A stretch of 5,583 bases of DNA from a bacterium (GTDB taxonomy: Bacteria > Verrucomicrobiota > Verrucomicrobiae > Limisphaerales > J093), in contig JAKCAB010000867.1 in assembly GCA_021839785.1 (NCBI GenBank), positions 1-5,583 on the forward strand, given 5' to 3'. The notes under the pieces are model-generated. The model was not told the DNA's origin and ran no database searches. It saw nothing but the letters and a program-made list of their open reading frames with translations. Made by a program: the position numbers and the translations under genes. Below are positions 1 through 4,804 of the stretch, piece after piece (position 1 is the stretch's first letter; the number at the start of each line of letters is the position of its first letter).

Positions 1-1977
1 CTGACGGAATTTGAGGATGGCTTCGGGCAGCGAGAATTCGGCGAAGGCGTTGCCGCCCGCGGCCTCGATCCGTTCGATGCGGGCCTCGATCAACGGGTGA
101 TCCGGCACGGCGAACGGCAGGCGGGTGATGATCACGTTGCTGAGCGATTCGCCGGGCACGTCCACGCCCTGCCAGAAGCTGTCCGTGCCGAACAACACCG
201 AGTCCACGTCTGCCTTGAAGCGTTCGAGCATCGTGGAGCGCGGCATGCCGGTGCCTTGCACGAAGCACTCGATCTTGAGGCGGGTGAAAAACGCCTCCAT
301 TTCCCCGCCCAGCTCCTGCATGAGCTTCGAGTTGGTGAAGAGCACGAACGCCTTGCCGTGTGTCTGGCGGATGAAGTGTTCAATCCAATGGACCAGCGCC
401 TGCCGGTAACCCGCGTCGCGGGGGTCCGGCATTTTGCCGACCACGAAAACGCGCATCTGCCGCGGGTAATCGAACGGCGAGCCGACCTGGAGCAACGTGG
501 CGTCATCGGCGCCGACCCGGCTGGCGATGTAGTTCAGGCCGTCCTTCGCGCCGCGCCGTGGTTTGGTGGCCTCGCCCAGGTGCCGCACGTCCATCGCCAG
601 CGTCGCGCTGGTCATGATCACCGAGGTGTCGCTGGCGAAGAGCCGCCGGCGGAGGAAATCCGCCACGTCCACCGGCGCGGCGTTCAAAGCCAGATTCTGC
701 TGTGCCTTGCCCGCGCGCTCGACCCAATAAACGTGTTCCTCGGCGCTCTGGCTCAGAAACACCGCCACCGCCTCGCGCAGTTCGATCAACCGGCGGTTGC
801 ATTCGAGCAACTCGCTCGCGGTGTCTTTGTCCTCGGCCATGTCAATCAAGTCCCGCAACGCCTCGGACACGCGTCGCAGCGACAGCGTGAGCGTGTCAGG
901 GACGAGTTCGGGCCGGCGGATGCGCAGTTCACTCCACGCCCGCCGCGGCGAGCCTTCGCCACCGCCGCCGCGGGCGCGCTCGCGGGCCGCCGCCTGCAGT
1001 TGCTCGCAGGCGTCTTCCACGGCGCCAAAGAAACTTTCACTTTGCTTGAAGACCTCGGCCACGAGTTCCACCGCCCGGCCCTGGCGGAGCAGCGCGAGCA
1101 GGCCTTTCTGCGTGCGCGGATTCCACAGCCGCTGGAGCGCGAAACGCAACTGGCCGCTCGAAACGCTCAAACCGATGTGCTTCGCCGCGACGTGCTCGAC
1201 CGTGTGCGCTTCGTCGAAAATCACGAAATCGTTCTTGAACAACACGCCGTCCTCGACGCCTTCGTCGAGCCCGCCGAGGTGCATGAAGAACAACGTGTGG
1301 TTCAACACCAGCACGTCGGCCGAGAGAATCTGGCTGCGCACGCGCTGGAAAAAGCACGGTTCGCCGCCCGCCTTGACGAATTCCGACTGGTGCCCGCAAA
1401 GCTTCGGCGAGCACAAACCACGTTCGGAGCAAACCTGCGCCCACACCTTTGCGTCCGGCTCCGCGTCGAAGTCGGAAAGGCTGCCGTCGTGGGTCGCCTT
1501 CGACCATTCCAGGACGCGGCGCAGTTCGTTTTGTTCGCTGGAGGTGAAGAGACTTGCGGATTGCTGGAGCGCCTTGTGGAGCCGGCGGGTGCACAGGTAA
1601 TTCGCCCGGCCTTTGAGCATCGTGTACTTGAACTTCACCGGCAGGATGCGTTCCAGCAACGGCAGGTCCTTCTCGGTGAGCTGCTCCTGGAGGTTGATCG
1701 TGTGTGTGGAAACGATGGCCTTCTTGCTCCGCTCCACGGCGAACAGGATCGCCGGCACCAGGTAAGCGAGGCTCTTGCCGACGCCAGTGCCGGCCTCGAC
1801 GATCAAGTGGTCGCCCCGGGTCAGGGCTTCCGCCACCGCAACGGCCATCTGTTGTTGTTCTGGCCGGTACTCGAAATTCTTCGCCCGCGCCAGCACCCCT
1901 TCCGGTGAAAAGAAGTGCCGCGTGACGGCGACCAGGTCGGTCGCCCCGGCAGGTTCAACTTCGACGGCACTGATCAT
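1..1977 (-). CDS. dinG: DinG-family ATP-dependent DNA helicase (XPD-like, Fe-S), 3' end cut by the window
   Basis: The minus strand is open for 659 codons from ATG at 1977 to the window edge, so the C-terminus is missing. Superfamily 2 helicase motifs appear in order: a Q-like RPEQQQ near residue 39, Walker A AGTGVGKS (62-69), STHTINLQEQL (about 90-100, motif Ia), KGRANYLC (122-129), LNHTLFF (225-231), the Walker B box DEAH (255-258), TSATL (456-460, motif III), FVLFTNS (544-550) and GTDSFWQGVDVPGES (597-611, motif V). Motif VI should lie just past the window. Candidate Fe-S ligands are C129, C183, C189, C194 and C208, one more than the usual four. There is no N-terminal exonuclease domain, as in enterobacterial DinG/YoaA and unlike several Firmicute DinG proteins. 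Family members unwind forked DNA, R-loops and D-loops 5'-3' during repair. The chosen ATG leaves about 60 residues before Walker A and has no clear Shine-Dalgarno sequence. The gene starts 34 bases after the acyltransferase gene, so co-transcription is likely. DinG versus YoaA-type subfamily is not settled. Confidence 0.93.
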   Translation of the reverse strand, partial: MISAVEVEPAGATDLVAVTRHFFSPEGVLARAKNFEYRPEQQQMAVAVAEALTRGDHLIVEAGTGVGKSLAYLVPAILFAVERSKKAIVSTHTINLQEQLTEKDLPLLERILPVKFKYTMLKGRANYLCTRRLHKALQQSASLFTSSEQNELRRVLEWSKATHDGSLSDFDAEPDAKVWAQVCSERGLCSPKLCGHQSEFVKAGGEPCFFQRVRSQILSADVLVLNHTLFFMHLGGLDEGVEDGVLFKNDFVIFDEAHTVEHVAAKHIGLSVSSGQLRFALQRLWNPRTQKGLLALLRQGRAVELVAEVFKQSESFFGAVEDACEQLQAAARERARGGGGEGSPRRAWSELRIRRPELVPDTLTLSLRRVSEALRDLIDMAEDKDTASELLECNRRLIELREAVAVFLSQSAEEHVYWVERAGKAQQNLALNAAPVDVADFLRRRLFASDTSVIMTSATLAMDVRHLGEATKPRRGAKDGLNYIASRVGADDATLLQVGSPFDYPRQMRVFVVGKMPDPRDAGYRQALVHWIEHFIRQTHGKAFVLFTNSKLMQELGGEMEAFFTRLKIECFVQGTGMPRSTMLERFKADVDSVLFGTDSFWQGVDVPGESLSNVIITRLPFAVPDHPLIEARIERIEAAGGNAFAEFSLPEAILKFRQ

Positions 1978-2011
1978 GTGGCCAAGCGGTTGGTTGCCAC
2001 GCTCCGGCAGT

Positions 2012-2698
2012 TCAGGGGCTTCGCGGCCGAAGCACGACGACTTCAATCTGCGCCTTGTTCTTGGCGATCATGTTGGCCGGCAGGATGCCGCGCCAGTTGA
2101 CGTTCGGGTAGATCAGCGAGTTCCGACCAATGATCGAGCCGGGGTTGAGCACGGCGTTGCAGCCCACGTTCGCATGATCGCCGAGGAGCGCCCCGAACTT
2201 CCGCAAGCCGGTGTCGAACGGCTGGCCGTCGAGTTCCACGGTCACGTGGCCGGGCGTGATGCGGAGGTTCGAAATCTTCACGCCGGCGCCGAGGTGCGCG
2301 CCGTGGCCGAGGATCGAGTCGCCGACGTAATTGAAGTGCGGTACATCGCACTCGTTGAACAGCACCGCGTTCTTGAACTCGCAGGCATTGCCCAGCAGAC
2401 AGCCGTCGCCGACGATCACGTTCTCGCGGATGTACGCGCCGTGGCGGATTTCGCAGTCGCGCCCGATGATCGCCGGGCCTTTGATCATCGCGCCGTCCTC
2501 GACGATCGTGCCTTCACCGATCGAGACGTCCTTGCCGATCCACGCCACGCCGTCGCAAAGGTTGTGCAGGCCGGGCCGGGTGTTTGCGGCGAGGTAATCC
2601 TTGAGCCGTTTGAGCGCGTCCCAGGCGTGCGCGCATCCGTCGAAGAGCGCTGCGTGCGCCGTTTGGTGGAGATCGAAAAGGTCGGCCGGCTCGAACAT
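2012..2698 (-). CDS. Stand-alone hexapeptide-repeat (left-handed beta-helix) acetyltransferase, GlmU C-terminal-like
   Basis: The product is 228 residues. Residues 1-45 look alpha-helical (FDLHQTAHAALFDG, then a WDALKRLKDYL segment). From about 50 onward, repeating [LIV]G-x4 turns such as IGKDVSIGEG, VIVGDGC, LGAGVKI and IIGRNSL form a left-handed beta-helix. HFNYVGDS (121-128) followed by LGAGVKISN matches the active-site stretch of E. coli GlmU (HLTYLGD, then NIGAG). H121 would be the catalytic base (GlmU H363), Y124 matches Y366, and K109 in CEFKNA matches K351 with identical spacing. R85 would match R333 if one extra six-residue coil is allowed. LRKFGALLGDHANVG also follows the GlmU pattern. 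There is no nucleotidyltransferase (pyrophosphorylase) domain, so the protein is only half of a bifunctional GlmU. A likely role is acetyl or acyl transfer to an amino sugar or sugar phosphate for envelope or polysaccharide synthesis; the exact substrate is unknown. The frame stays open upstream to an ATG at 3052, but that stretch runs through the palindromic repeat and is not hexapeptide-like, so ATG 2698 is preferred. No Shine-Dalgarno sequence is seen. Confidence 0.85.
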   Translation of the reverse strand: MFEPADLFDLHQTAHAALFDGCAHAWDALKRLKDYLAANTRPGLHNLCDGVAWIGKDVSIGEGTIVEDGAMIKGPAIIGRDCEIRHGAYIRENVIVGDGCLLGNACEFKNAVLFNECDVPHFNYVGDSILGHGAHLGAGVKISNLRITPGHVTVELDGQPFDTGLRKFGALLGDHANVGCNAVLNPGSIIGRNSLIYPNVNWRGILPANMIAKNKAQIEVVVLRPRSP

Positions 2699-2720
2699 GG
2701 GGCGAAGGGTACGGCGTCCC

Positions 2721-2746
2721 GCCACGGGGGCAAGCCCGGCGGTGGC
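2721..2746 (-). other. Small hairpin in the leader of the acyltransferase gene
   Basis: GCCAC (2721-2725) pairs with GTGGC (2742-2746), and GGGC (2728-2731) can pair with GCCC (2734-2737) inside it. It sits about 23-48 bases upstream of the acyltransferase ATG and would be in its mRNA leader if transcription starts further upstream. It might be a leader structure or just chance pairing in GC-rich DNA. Confidence 0.25.
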
Positions 2747-2752
2747 TCCCCA

Positions 2753-2917
2753 GCCAGGCGCAGTGCCTCCCGAAGTTGTCGCTGGAGCGCCGGCTTGGAG
2801 CCGGCTTTGCGCCTGAGCCGGCCTCGGGACCATCAGTGGCGTTTCCAGCCGGCTCCAAGCCGGCGCTCCGAACTCGCTGAGTCTACGCCGACAACTTCGG
2901 GATGCACCCAGCCTGGC
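2753..2917. repeat. Long imperfect palindrome, REP/MITE-like intergenic element
   Basis: Three nested inverted arms are visible. The inner arm is a 23-bp perfect inverted repeat, 2784-2806 against 2847-2869, built around GCCGGCTTGGAGCCGGC, with a 40-base loop. The middle arm is a 14-bp perfect repeat, TCCCGAAGTTGTCG (2768-2781) against CGACAACTTCGGGA (2889-2902), with four more paired bases (2763-2766 with 2904-2907) beyond one mismatch. The outer arm is GCCAGGC (2753-2759) against GCCTGGC (2911-2917). Outer and middle arms share one centre, whereas 17 extra bases (within 2870-2888) sit on the right side between the middle and inner arms. There is no T-tract, and the element lies between divergent genes, so a terminator role is unlikely. 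It carries no transposase. Arms of this kind are typical of dispersed REP or MITE-type elements; whether it is multicopy in this genome cannot be seen here. Confidence 0.8.
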
Positions 2918-3079
2918 GTCTCGCATCTCTGCGCTTGCACGGCATGTCCGCGCACCGCCGACTCCGAGGCCCGAGCGGCAAACGCGTCCGCCCACATGGC
3001 ACGGTGTAGGTGCATCGAATATGTCCCCGGCGTGGCCTGCCGCATCCACCAAAGATTCGGCTTAAGTGGCTTTGCGGAA

Positions 3080-3105
3080 TTGACCTCAGCAACGCAATTT
3101 AGTAA
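3080..3105 (+). promoter_or_regulatory. Possible promoter of the barrel gene
   Basis: TTGACC at 3080-3085 matches five of six bases of the sigma-70 -35 box. TAGTAA at 3100-3105 could act as a -10 box, but the 14-base spacer is shorter than the normal 16-18. If used, transcription would start only a few bases before the ATG at 3117, making the message nearly leaderless, which would agree with the absence of a Shine-Dalgarno sequence. This is a weak call. Confidence 0.25.
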
Positions 3106-3116
3106 AAACTGCCCCC

Positions 3117-4385
3117 ATGCACCGTGGGAATAACATACCCAACACCATATTCTGCCTAGCCGCGGTCTTCACGACGGCTACAACACCAGCGGACGCCGCC
3201 GGCTTTGATCTCCCTGACCAAGACGCGTTCGCTGGAGCAAGGGGTATGGCATTCGCCGCGACGGCGGACAACCCCTCCGCGATCTATTACAACCCGGCCG
3301 GCATCACCCAACTCGAGGGGCACAATCTGCGTGGCGGGTTTTGCGGTCTAAATCTCCAGTCCGATTATGAATCGCCCGCGGGCGGCAGCTTCGACAATGA
3401 CCGCGATCTGCACGCGATCCCCCAGCTCTTTTACGCCTACACCCCGAAGAAACTGCCGCTGAGTTTCGGTTTGGGCCTGTACTCGCCGTTTGGCCTAAGT
3501 TCGCGTTGGCCGGACGACACCGGTTTCCGCACGCTGGCGACCGAAGGCAAGCTCACGTACTACACCGTCAATCCGGTGGTGGCCTGGAAGATCCTGCCGA
3601 ACCTTTCGGTGGCTGCGGGCGTCACCGCGAACTATAACGAGCTCGATTTGCAGCGCGGCCTGGTCTGGCCGACCCAATCCTACGATGGCTTCAAGTTCAA
3701 AGCCGATGGTTGGGACGTGGGGTACAACCTCGGCGTGCTGTGGCGGCCGCTCGAACAACTCTCCTTCGGCGCTACTTTCCGCAGTACGACCACGATGGAC
3801 CTGGACGGGTACACCGAGTTCCACAACGACGTGGCGATCCCGGGCATTCTGCCGGTGATCCCGACCCAGCACACCGACGCCCAGGCGGAATTCCCGTTTC
3901 CGCTGGAAGTGGTTCTGGGCGTTTCCTACCGTCCGACACCGGACTGGAACTTCGAGTTCAACGCCGAGCGCATCGGTTGGGACCGGTTGGGCACCGTGGT
4001 CGTCCACCAGGCCGCCGCCTCGCCGCCGCTGTTGCCGCAGGACATCCCCGTCACCCTGGATTGGGAGGCGAGCTGGTATTACGAGTTCGGGGCTACGCGC
4101 TACCTGGGTAAAGGCTGGTCGGTCAGCGGGGGCTACATCTTCAACGAGAACTCCATGCCGGACGCCCATTTCACGCCGCTGGTGGCCGACCTGGACCGGC
4201 ATTTCCTCAGCCTCGGCGCCGGGCACAAAGGCGAACATTTCCAGTGGGACCTGGCGTACGAGTTTGGGTATGGCCCGGAGCGAACCGTCAGCGGCAGCGC
4301 CCCCTCGCCAACGGGCCAGAGCGCCGACGGGCGTTATAAGTTCTTCAGCCACGCGCTGTTCCTTTCGGCACAGTGGGCTTTCTAA
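3117..4385 (+). CDS. OmpP1/FadL/TodX-family outer-membrane transporter
   Basis: The product is 422 residues, the usual size for this family. Residues 1-27 form a signal peptide with a hydrophobic stretch (IFCLAAVF) and an A-D-A cleavage site, so the mature protein starts AGFDLPDQDAFAGARG. Family hallmarks follow: the AGF start, FAATADNPSAIYYNPAGITQL (46-66) with the NPAG signature at 59-62, then alternating beta-strands rich in aromatics such as FGLGLYSPFGLSSRW and LGVSYRPTPDWNFEFNAERIGW. The C-terminus is SAQWAF, ending in phenylalanine as recognised by the BAM assembly machinery. FadL-type barrels take up long-chain fatty acids or other hydrophobic molecules by lateral diffusion across the outer membrane; the substrate here cannot be read from sequence. 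ATG 3117 is the first possible start after an in-frame TGA at 3081-3083, so the start is well fixed even without a Shine-Dalgarno sequence. The next gene in the same direction is 419 bases away, with no obvious terminator between. Confidence 0.92.
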   Translation: MHRGNNIPNTIFCLAAVFTTATTPADAAGFDLPDQDAFAGARGMAFAATADNPSAIYYNPAGITQLEGHNLRGGFCGLNLQSDYESPAGGSFDNDRDLHAIPQLFYAYTPKKLPLSFGLGLYSPFGLSSRWPDDTGFRTLATEGKLTYYTVNPVVAWKILPNLSVAAGVTANYNELDLQRGLVWPTQSYDGFKFKADGWDVGYNLGVLWRPLEQLSFGATFRSTTTMDLDGYTEFHNDVAIPGILPVIPTQHTDAQAEFPFPLEVVLGVSYRPTPDWNFEFNAERIGWDRLGTVVVHQAAASPPLLPQDIPVTLDWEASWYYEFGATRYLGKGWSVSGGYIFNENSMPDAHFTPLVADLDRHFLSLGAGHKGEHFQWDLAYEFGYGPERTVSGSAPSPTGQSADGRYKFFSHALFLSAQWAF

Positions 4386-4551
4386 ATGCCGTTGCCTCGG
4401 AGGGGCGCCTGGTGCCACCTTCCAAAGGCCGGCACCGGCACGACCGCGAGACGGCGGTTGGACCGCGAACCGGCAGACAGCGGCCGGCACCAAGATTTCC
4501 TTTGCCCGCCATGACGTCGTGGCATGGTTTAGGCTTGGTTGGCTGTGCGGG

Positions 4552-4590
4552 GGCGATGCCTGCCAGAATAAGCGATCCGCCGGCATCGCC
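4552..4590. other. Strong hairpin, 9-bp perfect stem
   Basis: GGCGATGCC (4552-4560) is perfectly complementary to GGCATCGCC (4582-4590) across a 21-base loop, and two further bases (4562-4563 with 4579-4580) can pair after one mismatch. No T-tract follows on either strand. It could be an RNA structure in the leader of the downstream gene or part of the unit bounded by the 14-base repeats. Confidence 0.45.
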
Positions 4591-4651
4591 GCGGCGGAAA
4601 CCCGCGTGGCGAGGTGGAACAGGCAGAGCGAGACCGCTCGAAGTGCCTGGC

Positions 4652-4675
4652 TGTCCGCCGGTATCGGCGGGGACA
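4652..4675. other. Short GC-rich hairpin with GTAT loop
   Basis: TGTCC (4652-4656) pairs with GGACA (4671-4675), and GCCG (4657-4660) pairs with CGGC (4665-4668), leaving a four-base loop, GTAT, and a two-base bulge. A bulge-free six-pair version, CCGCCG/CGGCGG, is also possible. The following bases (CGGTTCGG) do not form a T-tract, so this is not a classical terminator. Confidence 0.45.
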
Positions 4676-4688
4676 CGGTTCGGTTCGA

Positions 4689-4709
4689 CCACTTCCGTTT
4701 GAGGAGTGG
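4689..4709 (+). other. Weak hairpin followed by a short T run
   Basis: CCACT (4689-4693) pairs with AGTGG (4705-4709), extended by CC/GG (4695-4696 with 4703-4704) across a one-base bulge. CCTTT follows the stem. It is the nearest thing to a plus-strand terminator after the barrel gene, but it lies about 300 bases past the stop codon and has only three T residues, so a terminator role is doubtful. Confidence 0.2.
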
Positions 4710-4736
4710 CCTTTCGATGGCTTGGGTTCGACATTC

Positions 4737-4742
4737 TAAAAT
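4737..4742 (+). promoter_or_regulatory. Possible -10 element for the methyltransferase gene
   Basis: TAAAAT matches five of six bases of the sigma-70 -10 consensus and lies in the most AT-rich spot of this gap. No good -35 box stands 16-18 bases upstream. If it is real, the message would begin near 4749 and carry a leader of about 55 bases that starts within the second 14-base repeat copy. Confidence 0.22.
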
Positions 4743-4790
4743 TCGTTGTTGCCTCGGAGGGATCGGGGGGCTGTTCTTTTTTTCGTCCGC

Positions 4791-4794
4791 AGGA
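4791..4794 (+). promoter_or_regulatory. Probable ribosome binding site of the methyltransferase gene
   Basis: AGGA lies 10 bases before the ATG at 4805. The spacing is slightly long but usable. It is the only recognisable Shine-Dalgarno-like sequence in front of any of the four genes, and it favours ATG 4805 over an in-frame GTG at 4706, which would add a low-complexity 33-residue extension. Confidence 0.4.
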
Positions 4795-4804
4795 ATCTTT
4801 CGGC

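Larger units (their letters stand above)
2699..3116. other. Divergent intergenic region (418 bases)
   Basis: This stretch separates the minus-strand acyltransferase-helicase pair from the plus-strand barrel gene, so it should hold the promoters for both directions. About 40% of it is the imperfect palindrome at 2753-2917. A small hairpin lies at 2721-2746. From 2918 to 3060 I see no convincing gene, RNA or repeat; the short open frames there overlap on both strands and resemble no family I know. The last 60 bases before the barrel gene are more AT-rich and hold the only promoter-like sequence I could find. No clear sigma-70 promoter was found for the minus direction. Confidence 0.7.
4391..4761. 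repeat. Pair of exact 14-base direct repeats bounding 343 bases
   Basis: GTTGCCTCGGAGGG occurs at 4391-4404, six bases after the barrel gene's stop codon, and again at 4748-4761, 44 bases before the methyltransferase start. The flanking bases differ on both sides, so the match is exactly 14 bases. The copies could be a target-site duplication around a small non-coding element, the scar of a local duplication, or two copies of a binding site. The interval contains no transposase and no long terminal inverted repeats; only AAAGGCC at 4424-4430 and its complement at 4708-4714 pair near the ends. Confidence 0.6.
4386..4804. other. Structured gene-free stretch (419 bases) between the barrel and methyltransferase genes
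   Basis: I find no credible gene here. Short open frames exist in several frames, but none shows a family pattern, a ribosome site or a sensible start. The stretch holds five hairpin-forming segments. Three are listed separately; the others are GGTGCC/GGCACC at 4411-4436 and CGGTT/AACCG at 4455-4472. A 10-base direct repeat, GGCCGGCACC, occurs at 4427-4436 and 4482-4491, and two exact 14-base copies lie near the ends. GGTTCGAC occurs at 4682 and 4725 but has no tRNA around it. None of the hairpins has a proper T-tract, so no classical terminator for the barrel gene is visible. A T7 run (4777-4783) lies in the leader of the next gene with no stem before it. Confidence 0.65.

Noticed and set aside
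97..1908. A 603-codon open frame on the plus strand
   Set aside because: It lies wholly antisense to the helicase, whose motifs are unmistakable on the other strand. The translation is low-complexity (rich in R, H, A, E, V) and shows no family pattern, as expected of a shadow in GC-rich DNA.
2753..2917. The palindrome as a bidirectional terminator
   Set aside because: The flanking genes diverge from this region, so no transcript of a neighbouring gene ends here, and there are no T-tracts.
2699..3052. N-terminal extension of the acyltransferase to an ATG at 3052
   Set aside because: The added 118 residues are mostly the translation of the palindromic repeat and do not resemble the family. 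ATG 2698 begins a sequence with a typical family N-terminus.
1775..3133. A 452-codon plus-strand open frame overlapping the acyltransferase and the intergenic region
   Set aside because: It is antisense to two genes and crosses the palindrome; its beta-helix-like periodicity only mirrors the hexapeptide repeats on the other strand.
4682..4732. GGTTCGAC sequences resembling the T-loop of a tRNA
   Set aside because: No paired T-stem, anticodon arm or acceptor stem can be built around either copy.
4777..4783. T7 run as an intrinsic terminator
   Set aside because: It is preceded by a G-rich run with no complementary arm, and it lies just in front of a gene start.
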